From positions 1 through 11,970 of the forward strand of contig DUKF01000026.1 of the NCBI GenBank assembly GCA_013329455.1: DNA of 11,970 nt, in the 5' to 3' direction. Of the stretch, positions 1 through 8,451 are shown in pieces (position 1 is the first letter of the stretch; every line of letters begins with the position of its first letter). Both the position numbers and the translations under genes were made by a program. Under the pieces are notes generated by a model, which made no database searches, had not been told where the DNA came from, and saw nothing but the letters and a program-made list of their open reading frames with translations. The DNA is from Methanotrichaceae archaeon (lineage in GTDB: Archaea; Halobacteriota; Methanosarcinia; Methanotrichales; Methanotrichaceae).

Positions 1-3000
1 GTCGATCTCGTCCAGGGCGTAGAAGGGCGCGGGCCGAAACCTCTGAATCGCGAAGATGAAGGCGAGGGCGGTGAGGCTCTTTTCGCCCCCGGACATCGCC
101 TCCAGTCGGTGGAAGGATTTCCTGGCGGGCCTCGCCCTGATCGTCATCCCGCCACTTAGGGGGTCCTCATCGTTCTCCAAAACGAGGTGGCCCTCGCCGT
201 CGGAAAGACGGTGGAACGTCTCCCCAAAGTTATCGTTGATACCGTCGAAGGCAGCCATGAAAGCCTCTCGCTTCATCTCCTCGTACCGGTCCAGCTTCTC
301 GAGTAGGTCTTCTCTTTCCCTTTGGAGCGTCTCTCTCCGGTCGCGGAGCGTCTCCCTCCGGTCGAAGACCCGGTCGTACTCCTCGATGGCCAGCATGTTC
401 ACGGGCTCAAGATCCTGCATCGACCTCTCGAGGGCGTTGATCTTCCGGATTATCGTCTGGCTCTTGGGAGGCTCTGCCAAGACGTCGACACCGCAAGCCT
501 CGATCTCGGCCCTTAGATCATCGGCAGCAGATTTCAGCTCCTGAGCTGCGCCGTCGGCAGCCGCGATCCGGGCTCTGATCCGGTCCAGCTCCCGGTCGGT
601 GGAGTCGACTTCCCTTCCCTTGGCCATGGTCTTGTCGAGAAGCTGGCTTCTCGAACCCTTCAGGCCGGAGAGCTCCTCCTCGATCTCCCTTTCTTTTCGG
701 GCCAGCTCGGTGAGGGCAAGCTTCGCCTCACCGACCCTCTCGGCCGCGTTGCTCTTCTTCTCGGTGGCCGCCTTCTTCTTCAGTTCACGCGCCTCTTTTC
801 TTGCGGCAAGTTCTGCCTTCCGAGCAGAGCAGCTATCTTCCCTCAGCCGATCGCCGGTGATCTCGGCCTCGATCTCGGAGACTCTCCGCTCAAAGCCCCG
901 GATCTCGGCCTCAAGACCGTCGGCGAGGGCCGACAGCTCCGGGATCTCCGAGCCCTCAAGGGACACTTCAAGGACCTTTGCCCGCACCTCGTGGCTCTTG
1001 GAGTCAGACTCCCGTTCCCGGATCTCTCTTTCCATAGAGTCGAGCTTCTCCCTCACCTCGGCGGCCTCGGCCTTCAACTCAGAGAGCCTCTTTTCCCGGT
1101 CCTCGATGGACCGTTCGAACCGGAGCTTCTGGCCCTCGATCTCCTCCAGCCTGAAGCCGATCTTTGCAATCTCCCGGCTCAGCTCCTCCATCTCCCTTCT
1201 GACGGTGGAGACCTCGCCTTCGACCCTGTCGAGCCTCTCGATCAGCGCCTCCCTTTCGGACTGAGCCAAAAAGACCTTCCTTGCGGCCTCCTCGAGCTTC
1301 TGCCGCTCATCGGCGGCGAACTTGAGCCTGGACTTGAAGTGGCCCCCGGTCATGGCTCCCCCTTTCTCCACGAGGTCACCTTCCAGGGTCACCATCCTGT
1401 ACCTGCCCATGAGCCTGCGGGCCGTCTCCAGGTCTTTCACCACAAGGGTGTCTCTGAAGACGTGCCAGAAGGCCGGAAGGAACCGAGAGTCGAACTGGAC
1501 GAGATTGAGGGCGTAGTCGACGACACCCGGCTCCCTGGGCGCGGCCGGGGGCCTTCCCGACCGTATCTTGTTCAGGGGAAGGAAGGTGGCCCTTCCGGCC
1601 CTCGACCTCTTCAGGCTCTCGATCGCCCTGGCCGCATCCCCGTCGGTCTCGGCTACGATGCTCTGGAGCCTCGCGCCGGCCGCTACCTCGAGGGCCGTGG
1701 CGTGCCCCTCGCCGACCTCGCCTAGCTCTGCTATCGTTCCGTAAAGCCCGGACAGGAGGTTCTGGCTGATGGCGGACCTTATCGCCTCCACGGCCCTGCT
1801 GTAGCCCGACCCCTCTCCAGCGGACCTGAGGCTCGCTTCGGCCCTCGCCTTCTCCATCTGGAGCTTTTGGAGCTTATCGTCAACCTGGGCCATCTCCCGC
1901 CTTATCGATATCCTGGCGGAGTCGAGATCGTCCCTCTCCTCTTCGAGGCTTGAGATTCGGTCCTCCAGACTCCTCCGATCCCGGCTTATCCTCTCTGTCT
2001 CCCGGTCGAGGCCGGCCATCGTCTCTTTGGCCTCGGAGATTTCGAGAGATGCCTCCTCCCGCTCGATCGACCGCCTTCTCGCTGCGTCCAGGTGCCGGTC
2101 CCTTTCCCGCATCAGGTCAGCCACCCTCGACTTGGCCACTTCCCACTCCTTTTTGACAACGGAAAGTTGGTCTCTCAGCTCTGCGTACTTGGCGTCCGCC
2201 TGGGCGATCTTATCCCTGTAGCCCTTGAGGGTCTCCTCCCTCTCCTCGATCTCGGCGAGGATGCTCGCCTTCCTGATGGACCCGTCCCTGATCTTCGAGG
2301 AGAGGGCCTCCGCATCCCGGCTGAGCCGGTCGGTCTCCAGGTAGTCGGACCTCTGCTCGTCCTCAATCTCGGCGACCTCGGCGTCGGCCATCTCGATCCG
2401 GTTCTCTTCAGTCTCGATCTGGCCTTTCCTCTCCACCATCTGCCGCTTGACCTCGATCTGCTCGTCCTCGCCCTTGTAGGTGATCTCGGAGTTCAGCTCT
2501 TTCAGCTCTCCTTCGAGGCTCGATAGCTCGGCCCTCTCCCGATCCAACCTCCCGGATAGCTCCTCATCTTTTGTCCGAAGGTCGAGCCCCTCCCTATCGA
2601 GGTCAGCGAGGTCGGATTCTGCCTCTTTGAGCTTTGCCAAAAGCAGGAAGGCCTCCTGGCGGCGTTTCTCCTCCCGCTGGGCCTGATAGGCGAGGGCCCT
2701 CTCTCTCTCCTCGGAGAGCCTTGAGAGCTGGGATTCGACCTCTTCCAGGATCACGTCGCCCCGATCGATCCTCTCCCTCACCACCTCCAGCTCCTCGAGC
2801 GCCTTCTTCTTCTTCTCGTCGAACTCGGCGACGCCAGCGATCTCGTCTATGATCCTCCTTCTTTCAAGAGGCGACATCTCGATGATCCTGGTGACGTCTC
2901 CTTGCATGACCACGTTGTAGCCCTCGGGAGTGATCCCGGCTCGAGATAAGTGATCGTGAATCTCCGTCTGGGTGCAGGGATTGCCGTTAAAATAGTAGAT

Positions 3001-3336
3001 GCTCTGGTACTTGTTTTTGGTCAGCCTGACCTTCCTAGATATCTCGATGACGTCTTCGTCTACCGGAACGGTCCTGCTGGAGTTGTCGAACTTAACAGTT
3101 ACCTGGGTGAAGTCGGGGTTTTTGCCGTTGTCACCCCGGTATATGAGGTCGGGGAGCCTTTCGGCCCTCATCGCCCTGCTGGACGAGAGAGAAAGGGCGA
3201 ATAGAAGAGCATCGACGACGTTGGACTTGCCGCTCCCGTTGGGACCGGTAATGGCTATGAAGTCGTTGTGTAGGGGTATCACTACCTTCCTGCCGAAGGA
3301 CTTGAAGTTCCTAAGCTCTATCTCCTTGATGTGCAA
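1..3336 (-). CDS. smc: Chromosome segregation ATPase SMC (partial, C-terminal end off the window)
   Basis: SMC is the ATPase of the condensin complex that compacts and segregates the chromosome. The minus-strand frame is open for 1112 codons, from a TTG start to the window edge. The N-terminal ABC half begins with an HIKEIELRNFKSFG motif, followed by the Walker A loop GPNGSGKS (about residues 31-38). Two very charged Glu/Arg-rich coiled-coil arms (about 170-510 and 670-1010) flank a hinge domain (about 520-660) ending in GGAMTGGHF. The ABC signature SGGEKS is at about 1080-1085, and the Walker B segment FYALDEID forms the last eight visible residues. The family is about 1170-1180 residues long, so roughly 60 are missing. 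The TTG start at 3336 is chosen because homologues start there, a GGGTGG ribosome site lies 6 bases upstream, and a TATA-like box lies about 45 bases upstream. An in-frame ATG at 3379-3381 would add 15 unlike residues. The partners scpA/scpB would lie beyond the left edge, if present. Confidence 0.96.
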   Translation of the reverse strand, partial: MHIKEIELRNFKSFGRKVVIPLHNDFIAITGPNGSGKSNVVDALLFALSLSSSRAMRAERLPDLIYRGDNGKNPDFTQVTVKFDNSSRTVPVDEDVIEISRKVRLTKNKYQSIYYFNGNPCTQTEIHDHLSRAGITPEGYNVVMQGDVTRIIEMSPLERRRIIDEIAGVAEFDEKKKKALEELEVVRERIDRGDVILEEVESQLSRLSEERERALAYQAQREEKRRQEAFLLLAKLKEAESDLADLDREGLDLRTKDEELSGRLDRERAELSSLEGELKELNSEITYKGEDEQIEVKRQMVERKGQIETEENRIEMADAEVAEIEDEQRSDYLETDRLSRDAEALSSKIRDGSIRKASILAEIEEREETLKGYRDKIAQADAKYAELRDQLSVVKKEWEVAKSRVADLMRERDRHLDAARRRSIEREEASLEISEAKETMAGLDRETERISRDRRSLEDRISSLEEERDDLDSARISIRREMAQVDDKLQKLQMEKARAEASLRSAGEGSGYSRAVEAIRSAISQNLLSGLYGTIAELGEVGEGHATALEVAAGARLQSIVAETDGDAARAIESLKRSRAGRATFLPLNKIRSGRPPAAPREPGVVDYALNLVQFDSRFLPAFWHVFRDTLVVKDLETARRLMGRYRMVTLEGDLVEKGGAMTGGHFKSRLKFAADERQKLEEAARKVFLAQSEREALIERLDRVEGEVSTVRREMEELSREIAKIGFRLEEIEGQKLRFERSIEDREKRLSELKAEAAEVREKLDSMEREIRERESDSKSHEVRAKVLEVSLEGSEIPELSALADGLEAEIRGFERRVSEIEAEITGDRLREDSCSARKAELAARKEARELKKKAATEKKSNAAERVGEAKLALTELARKEREIEEELSGLKGSRSQLLDKTMAKGREVDSTDRELDRIRARIAAADGAAQELKSAADDLRAEIEACGVDVLAEPPKSQTIIRKINALERSMQDLEPVNMLAIEEYDRVFDRRETLRDRRETLQREREDLLEKLDRYEEMKREAFMAAFDGINDNFGETFHRLSDGEGHLVLENDEDPLSGGMTIRARPARKSFHRLEAMSGGEKSLTALAFIFAIQRFRPAPFYALDEID

Positions 3337-3657
3337 CCTCGACCACCCTTTGCTACTCCAACCCAGTCCGGGACATATCATAAAGTCCCCGGCCTGAAAA
3401 TCCCTCAGGGCCCCTTCGTCCCTGAGAACCCCCGGTCGAACTCTAACTGGAGAATCCTTTGTATCTTCTCATTAAAATACCTATTCAAGGCCCCATATTT
3501 TGTTTTCTCCGAGTTTCGGCTGAGGTTTTACATCATTCCCGAAGGCGGACCCGAGAGATTCTCGGCAGCTCAGACGCCTTCGGCAGGCCTACGCACCTTT
3601 CCGGTCTCTGATCCACTCGCATCAGCCAGAAAGCTTCCAAAGACAGATTAATTAATT
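3337..3657. other. Divergent intergenic region between smc and the exchanger
   Basis: This 321-base gap separates two divergently oriented genes and should hold both promoters. It contains the smc ribosome site and TATA-like box on the minus strand, A+T-rich stretches around 3470-3500, and a small perfect inverted repeat, CCGAGA-GAT-TCTCGG, at 3551-3565. It ends in an ATTAATTAATT stretch next to the exchanger start. The open frame 3331-3651 on the plus strand has no recognisable protein features and overlaps the smc start, so I do not call it a gene. No RNA gene is evident. Confidence 0.5.
3372..3386 (-). promoter_or_regulatory. Putative archaeal TATA box of smc
   Basis: Read on the minus strand, the segment contains TTTATGATA, close to the archaeal TATA consensus. 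Transcription starting about 25 bases downstream would give a leader of roughly 20 bases carrying the GGGTGG ribosome site (3343-3348) just before the TTG start. The upstream in-frame ATG lies inside this box, which argues against its use. Assigned by eye only. Confidence 0.35.
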
Positions 3658-4614
3658 ATGAGGACCAACGAGGAGGCTGGAGAGGCTGGTTTATTGCTGG
3701 AGTTTTTAATCTTCGCCGTGAGCTTGGTCGCCCTCTACTACGGGGCGAAGTCGATCACCGATAGCGCCGTCCACTTTGCCAAGGTCCTGGGCGTATCCGA
3801 ATTCGTGATAGGAGCGACAGTGGTCGCCTTCGGCACGGCCCTTCCGGAGTTTTCAACGTCCCTGGTCGCAATGCTGGTCGACGGGGGCAGGCCGGAGATA
3901 GCAGCAGGAAACGTCCTTGGATCGATCCTGGCAAACACAGGCCTTGCCCTCGGTGGGGCTGCGATCTTCTACGGGATATATATCGATAGAAAGATACTCG
4001 AGACGGACCTCTCCTTCCTCCTCGCCTCGATGCTGGCGGTCTTCGTGGTATTCCTCGATTTCAGAATAACCTGGATAGAGGGGATCTTTTTGATCGCGAT
4101 CTACCTCTCCTTCATCCGTCACGAGATCTCCGAGCACCGAAAGAGCGAGTCGAAGGGAAGCGAGAAGTTAAGGCCTAGGTACCTCGGCCTCTTCCTCGCA
4201 GGCATGGCAATGCTCGCCATCGGTGCTAACTACATGATCGAGGCGATCCGGACAATCTCCGCCACCTTGGGCCTCTCCGAGGCGGTGGTGGCGGTGATTC
4301 TATTGGCGGTGGGCACCTCCCTTCCCGAAATCAGCACAGCAATCGTCGCCGCCAAGAACGGTCGGGGCGATATCGCAATGGGAGACGTCCTCGGCGCCAA
4401 CACCTTCAACGCCCTGATAATCCTCGGGTCGATCTCCCTGGTCCAGGACGTGGCCGTGAACGAGGCATTCATATCAGCGACCCTTCCCGTCGTCGTCCTG
4501 ATCAGCCTCCTCCTCGGGTTCATGGTCCTTGGAAACAAGATCACCAGGTTCGAGGGAAGCATGCTCGTGGCGATATACTTCCTAGAGGTCATCACGATAC
4601 TGACGATACTCTGA
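3658..4614 (+). CDS. CaCA-family Na+(H+)/Ca2+ exchanger (YrbG/NCX type)
   Basis: This is a polytopic membrane antiporter expected to extrude Ca2+ in exchange for Na+ or H+. The 318-residue product has about ten hydrophobic segments in two inverted halves, joined by a charged cytoplasmic loop at about 154-175. The first alpha repeat (about 46-100) has GTALPE with Glu64 and GSILAN with Asn93. The second (about 206-257) has GTSLPE with Glu224 and GANTFN with Asn251. These match the four ion-coordinating carboxylate/amide positions of the Methanocaldococcus NCX structure, except that its second-repeat Asp is Asn here, so ion preference may differ. The start is uncertain. The ATG at 3658 has no ribosome site and sits in an A+T stretch that could itself be the TATA box. 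A TTG at 3694 with GGAGAGG about 8 bases upstream would give the short N-terminus usual for the family. The gene is divergent from smc and convergent with the downstream radical SAM gene. Confidence 0.93.
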   Translation: MRTNEEAGEAGLLLEFLIFAVSLVALYYGAKSITDSAVHFAKVLGVSEFVIGATVVAFGTALPEFSTSLVAMLVDGGRPEIAAGNVLGSILANTGLALGGAAIFYGIYIDRKILETDLSFLLASMLAVFVVFLDFRITWIEGIFLIAIYLSFIRHEISEHRKSESKGSEKLRPRYLGLFLAGMAMLAIGANYMIEAIRTISATLGLSEAVVAVILLAVGTSLPEISTAIVAAKNGRGDIAMGDVLGANTFNALIILGSISLVQDVAVNEAFISATLPVVVLISLLLGFMVLGNKITRFEGSMLVAIYFLEVITILTIL

Positions 4615-4622
4615 AAAAAATA
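4614..4622 (-). terminator. Oligo-T terminator of the SPASM radical SAM gene
   Basis: On the minus strand, about 40 bases past the stop of the radical SAM gene, lies a run of seven T (plus-strand A at 4614-4620) flanked by further A/T. Archaeal transcription commonly ends at such T-runs. The run overlaps the stop codon of the convergent exchanger gene. Upstream of it are two imperfect copies of a TCGAG(T/C)TGAAA(A)TTT motif (about 4627-4661 on the plus strand), which do not form a clear hairpin. Confidence 0.4.
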
Positions 4623-4662
4623 TTGACTCGAGTTGAAAATTTGGGCTTCGAGCTGAAATTTC

Positions 4663-5826
4663 CTAGCTCGATATTATCTTTTGAATTAAGGCCATTATCC
4701 CCGGCTTTGCGTCCTCTGCGGGCTCCGATTGAAGGGGTGCCATCTCCATGCCGAGGGACCCGAACATCTCTTTGTTGAACCGGTCGGTGATCTCGTCGAA
4801 AATCCTCTTATAGGCGACGCAGTGGGGGTCGACGCCCTTTATCTCGCCGCTCGTAGGCGCTATGGCGTTGTAGGGGCATCCGCCTCGACAGTATCTGATG
4901 TGTTTGCATCCCTTACATTCCCGGTCCACGTACTCCTTGAACTGGTGCATCAGCTTTCCCGCCTCGGACTGGGCGAGGTCGTCCTGACTTGGGTGATCGC
5001 GGACGTTGCCCATGATCCACTCCGGCATTCCGACAAACCGATAGCATGGATAGATGCTCCCATCGGGACCCACCGCAAAGGTGTCTTCCATGCAGTCGAC
5101 GTAGGTGCAGACGGTGCCCCGGCCGGTGAAGACGCATCTGCAGAGGTCGTTGATGTTCCTGATCTCGATCTCGTTCATATTTTCAAGATATTTGTCCAAA
5201 AGATAGACGAGCAGCTCACCATACTTTTCGGGATCGAGCGCCCACTTTTCGGGGTTTTCATCACGTAAAGATGGAAGGGCAGGATGAAGTTTGAAGGTGA
5301 GACCGTTCTCCAGGAAGAAATTGACGATATCCTCCTTGAAATCTACAGAATAGGAGGTGAATGTGCAGATGAACTGGACGGAAAGGCCGTGATCCTTGGC
5401 GATCTCGTAGCCAGCCATCGTCTTCTCGTAGTACCCCTCGCTCCTCTGCAAGTCGTTGAGCTCCTGTGGACCGTCAAGGCTTGAACCGAGAGGGATATTG
5501 TAATCAGCCAAAACCTGGGCAAGCTCCGGAGTGAGCTTCCAGAGGTTGGTCTGCAGAGCAAAGGCTATTTTCTGATGACGCAACCCCTCTGTCAGCAAAG
5601 ACAACGTCTCCCGGTAAAAATCAGCGCCAGCGAGAAGCGGCTCTCCGCCGTGGAAGGTGAAAGTGACCGGATCGTCCCTGAAGTTCTTGAGCCATTCGAC
5701 CACCTCTTTTACGGTTTCGATGGTCATTATGGGGGACCCTTCCTCGGAACTCCAGCAGTAGCTGCAACTGGATGGACAGCCTAAAGTGGGGATTATCATC
5801 ACATGAAAAGGCCTTTTTTGAGACAC
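4663..5826 (-). CDS. Radical SAM/SPASM enzyme, putative peptide or protein modifying
   Basis: The product is a 387-residue member of the anSME-like radical SAM/SPASM group, cytoplasmic, which uses SAM and a [4Fe-4S] cluster for radical chemistry on peptides or proteins. The radical SAM cluster motif CPSSCSYC gives Cys17, Cys21 and Cys24. FHGGEP at 58-63 is the SAM-binding GGE motif. The C-terminal SPASM region (about 229-336) has many cysteines for auxiliary clusters, including CTYVDC (240-245), YPCYRF (Cys261), ECKGC (304-307), YCRGGC (313-317) and Cys336. It resembles the methanogen family sometimes called the Mhun_1560-type putative peptide-modifying enzymes, but I cannot confirm this. The start is GTG at 5826 with a weak AAGGTC site upstream. 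No short Cys-rich or leader-type precursor is visible next to it. It is divergent from mmp10 (102-base gap), so a role in MCR maturation is possible but unproven. Confidence 0.88.
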   Translation of the reverse strand: MSQKRPFHVMIIPTLGCPSSCSYCWSSEEGSPIMTIETVKEVVEWLKNFRDDPVTFTFHGGEPLLAGADFYRETLSLLTEGLRHQKIAFALQTNLWKLTPELAQVLADYNIPLGSSLDGPQELNDLQRSEGYYEKTMAGYEIAKDHGLSVQFICTFTSYSVDFKEDIVNFFLENGLTFKLHPALPSLRDENPEKWALDPEKYGELLVYLLDKYLENMNEIEIRNINDLCRCVFTGRGTVCTYVDCMEDTFAVGPDGSIYPCYRFVGMPEWIMGNVRDHPSQDDLAQSEAGKLMHQFKEYVDRECKGCKHIRYCRGGCPYNAIAPTSGEIKGVDPHCVAYKRIFDEITDRFNKEMFGSLGMEMAPLQSEPAEDAKPGIMALIQKIISS

Positions 5827-5928
5827 GCTTTTTTTTGACCTTCTTCAACGTACTAATAGTTTTCCAGCATCTACCAGCCCGCAAAGGCTTTTTACTCCAG
5901 AACCGATGGTGAACCGGAGAGTTGCTGG
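5827..5928. promoter_or_regulatory. Divergent promoter region between the SPASM radical SAM gene and mmp10
   Basis: This 102-base A+T-rich spacer must drive both genes. For mmp10, a GGAGAG ribosome site at 5916-5921 lies 7 bases before the ATG, and CTTTTTA (5888-5894) is a possible weak TATA element. For the minus gene, ACTATTAGTA (about 5851-5860 complement) is a possible TATA element close to the GTG start. No hairpin or short ORF stands out. Confidence 0.4.
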
Positions 5929-7146
5929 ATGGAGATACTGGCGGACGTTGGAGGCCGACCGGGCCTTGACTGTAAGGGATTTTGCAGCTACTGCTACTTC
6001 AAGGGCGTAAAGAAGATCACACCTTTGGGGTGCAAGCACTGCCTCCCCTTCCAGAAAGGCTGCGACTACTGCTCCCGGGCGATCGTGGAGGGTTACCCCG
6101 GGTTCAAGCCGATGCAGATGGTGGCGATGGAAGTGGCCCAGGCTGCCTTCGGCAAGAAGCCCGACAAGGTGACCATCAGCGGCGGAGGCGACCTCAGCTG
6201 CTACCCGGAGCTTTTGGCCCTCGCCAGGATGGTGGGCCAAGGAGAAGTCCCGATCCATCTCGGGTACACCAGCGGCAAGGGCTTCACCAAAGGAGACGAA
6301 GCCGATAGATTGATCGATGCAGGGGTGAAAGAGGTCTCCTTCACCGTCTTCTCAACAGATCCCGAACTTCGGGGAAAATACATGAACGATCGACACCCGG
6401 AGGCGGGTCTTGCAAACCTTCGGACATTCGCCGAGAGCTGCGACGTCTACGCAGCCTCCGTCCTGATACCCGGCGTCAACGACGGGCCGGAACTCGATCG
6501 GACCTGCCGTGACCTCGAAGAGATGGGAGTCAAGAACCTGATCCTGATGAGGTTTGCAAACGAGAGGGAACAAGGCCTGATCCTCGGAAACGAGCCGATC
6601 ATCCCCGGCGTAATCCCCCATTCCGTTGAAGAGTTCAAAAATATCGTTACCGAGACGAACGACAAATACTCCTTCAGGGTAGCGGGAACCCCCCTCTGGG
6701 ACCCGGTCACAAAATCACCCTTCGCCCTCGCCACCCACAAAGACCAGATCAAGAGGCTTCCGCCGGTCCAAAAGGGCGCAACTTTGATCACAAGCTCAGT
6801 CGCCCAGCCGCTCCTCTCGGCGATATTCAAAGAGCTCGGCGACAAGGTGAACGTCGTTCCCGTCAAAAAAGACATAGGCTGCCTGATAACCATCCATGAC
6901 CTGATCGGCCTCGACCTCAGCGACGTCAAGGAGACGGTAATCTTGCCAGGAAGGACGCTGGCCTGCGACTCCGACATCAGAAAGGTCCTCTCAAGAGACG
7001 GCGTCGCAAGGCTCGTCAGAAGGGGGCCGGACAGGCTCACCGTCGACGGCGAGATGAGCATCAGCATGACTCCCGAAGAGGTGATCGAGGTGGAGGTCGA
7101 GGCCTTCACCGACCTGATCGAAGAGATCAACGGCCTGGGAGTGTGA
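5929..7146 (+). CDS. mmp10: Methanogenesis marker protein 10, MCR arginine C-methyltransferase
   Basis: Mmp10 is the cobalamin-dependent radical SAM methylase that makes the 5-C-(S)-methylarginine of methyl-coenzyme M reductase alpha. The 405-residue protein begins with MEILADVGGRPGLD. The radical SAM motif CKGFCSYC is at Cys15, Cys19 and Cys22. It is followed by the Mmp10-specific cysteine loop GCKHC...GCDYC (Cys35, 38, 45, 48), known from the Methanosarcina enzyme to bind an additional iron. A TISGGGD segment (82-88) binds SAM, and Tyr113 in LGYTSGKGF may match the unusual tyrosine cluster ligand described for that enzyme. The C-terminal part (about 260-405) corresponds to the cobalamin-binding region. 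The ATG has a GGAGAG site at good spacing. The next gene starts 2 bases after the stop, so the two are almost certainly cotranscribed. The target arginine is conserved in the mcrA of this window (second Arg of PARRAR). Confidence 0.96.
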   Translation: MEILADVGGRPGLDCKGFCSYCYFKGVKKITPLGCKHCLPFQKGCDYCSRAIVEGYPGFKPMQMVAMEVAQAAFGKKPDKVTISGGGDLSCYPELLALARMVGQGEVPIHLGYTSGKGFTKGDEADRLIDAGVKEVSFTVFSTDPELRGKYMNDRHPEAGLANLRTFAESCDVYAASVLIPGVNDGPELDRTCRDLEEMGVKNLILMRFANEREQGLILGNEPIIPGVIPHSVEEFKNIVTETNDKYSFRVAGTPLWDPVTKSPFALATHKDQIKRLPPVQKGATLITSSVAQPLLSAIFKELGDKVNVVPVKKDIGCLITIHDLIGLDLSDVKETVILPGRTLACDSDIRKVLSRDGVARLVRRGPDRLTVDGEMSISMTPEEVIEVEVEAFTDLIEEINGLGV

Positions 7147-7148
7147 AG

Positions 7149-8444
7149 ATGAAGGTAACGATCGTATCGCCAAAGATCTACACCTACGGCCCCCTCATCC
7201 TCGGCGGCATCCTGAAGGAAAGGGGCCACACGGTCACCATCACCCGGGACCTCCGATCCGACGGGGAGGCGACCCTCCTCAGCCTCTTTTCCACATCCCA
7301 GCTCCTTGACCCCGAGATCAGAAAGTTCGCAAAAAGCTGTCCGCAAATATACGTCGGTGGGCCTGTCGGCCTCGTCCCTGAGATCGTCCTCGGCGAGCTT
7401 GAGGTCGACGCCGTGGTTATGGGCGAAGGCGAAGAGGTCGTCGCGAGAGTCGTCGAGAAAGGGCCTTCTGCCGAGATTCCAGGCGTCGCCTTCCATCAAG
7501 AGGGAAAAGTCGTCAAGACAAAGCCCGAGCCCGTCGAACCCCTGGATCACGTCATGCCACTCATCCCTGAAGACCTCAAGAGCCAGAACGTCAGGGGCGC
7601 CAACGTCTACATCGAGACCCACCGGGGCTGTCTTGGCGGCTGCACCTTCTGCCAGGTTCCAAGGTTCTTCGGCCGATCGATAAGGAGCCGTAGCCTCGAA
7701 AACATCCTCGACGAAGTCCGTGAGATGAAGAGGATGGGCGTATCCAGGGTCGCTGTCAGCGGCGGGACAGGGTCCCTTTTCGGTTACGGAAAAGAGGTGA
7801 ACAAGGAGGCCTTCATCACGCTCCTCAGATCCCTGGCCGAGATCCTGGGACCGAGGAACCTCTCGGTCCCCGACATGAGGGTGGACTTCGTCGACGAAGA
7901 GATCCTGGAGGCTGTCCGAAGGTACACCATCGGCTGGGTCTTCTTCGGCATCGAGTCGGGAAGCGAGAAGATGTTGAAGAAGATGAAGAAAGGAACGACG
8001 CCAGAGAAGAACCTGGAGGCTGTCGAGCTCGCCCACAGCTGCGGCGTCAAGGTCGGGGGTAGCTTCATCGTCGGCTACCCGGGCGAGAGCGAAGAAGACT
8101 ACCAGGCGACCCTCGACTTCATGGACGAAGCTATGCTCGAGGACGTCTTCTCCAGCGTCGCTGAGCCGATACCCGGAACGCCCCTCGCAAGGCTCGCCCT
8201 GGACTATCCGAAGGGCGAGAACCTCCTCTATCAGGACCACCTCGGTGATTACAGGGCCCTGAAGCTCTCAGAGGCCGAGGCCAGATGCTTCAACCTGATG
8301 CTCCACGGCCAGAACTGCAAGCTGATCCCTAAAATCGTCGATGACAGGATGTACTCCGCCTTTTTGGAGGAGGCGAGAACTCAAGGAAGAGACGTGAGAC
8401 GGGTGATGGACCTTCTCGAGAAGTACAAGGATCACGTCGCCTGA
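7149..8444 (+). CDS. B12-binding radical SAM protein, probable MCR glutamine C-methyltransferase (MgmA-type)
   Basis: The product is a 431-residue class B radical SAM enzyme. Residues 1-150 form a cobalamin-binding Rossmann-like domain (GPLILGGILKERGH, YVGGPVGLVPE, VVMGEGEE) without a DxHxxG motif, which is usual for radical SAM methylases. The cluster motif CLGGCTFC gives Cys161, Cys165 and Cys168, followed by VSGGTGS and FGIESGSEKMLK. I place the start at ATG 7149 because MKVTIVSPK is a natural N-terminus and GGGAG (7138-7142) lies 6 bases upstream. The alternative GTG at 7143 overlaps the mmp10 stop and leaves no room for a ribosome site. Coupling to mmp10 suggests MCR maturation. A B12 radical SAM enzyme called MgmA makes the 2-C-methylglutamine of McrA, and that glutamine is conserved in the mcrA here. 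The specific substrate is inferred; another McrA or protein residue remains possible. Confidence 0.85.
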   Translation: MKVTIVSPKIYTYGPLILGGILKERGHTVTITRDLRSDGEATLLSLFSTSQLLDPEIRKFAKSCPQIYVGGPVGLVPEIVLGELEVDAVVMGEGEEVVARVVEKGPSAEIPGVAFHQEGKVVKTKPEPVEPLDHVMPLIPEDLKSQNVRGANVYIETHRGCLGGCTFCQVPRFFGRSIRSRSLENILDEVREMKRMGVSRVAVSGGTGSLFGYGKEVNKEAFITLLRSLAEILGPRNLSVPDMRVDFVDEEILEAVRRYTIGWVFFGIESGSEKMLKKMKKGTTPEKNLEAVELAHSCGVKVGGSFIVGYPGESEEDYQATLDFMDEAMLEDVFSSVAEPIPGTPLARLALDYPKGENLLYQDHLGDYRALKLSEAEARCFNLMLHGQNCKLIPKIVDDRMYSAFLEEARTQGRDVRRVMDLLEKYKDHVA

Positions 8445-8451
8445 AGGCCCC

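Noticed and set aside
56..2852. Many plus-strand open frames opposite smc, including 244- and 221-residue ones
   Set aside because: They are low-complexity Ser/Leu/Arg/Pro translations antisense to a well-supported SMC coiled-coil gene, with no ribosome sites or domain features.
3331..3651. A 106-residue plus-strand frame in the smc/exchanger gap
   Set aside because: It begins across the smc start, has no ribosome site and its product resembles no known protein.
6447..8240. A 597-residue minus-strand open frame opposite mmp10 and the second radical SAM gene
   Set aside because: It is a compositional shadow of GC-rich codons on the other strand. The sense strand encodes two clearly recognised proteins, and the antisense product shows no family features.
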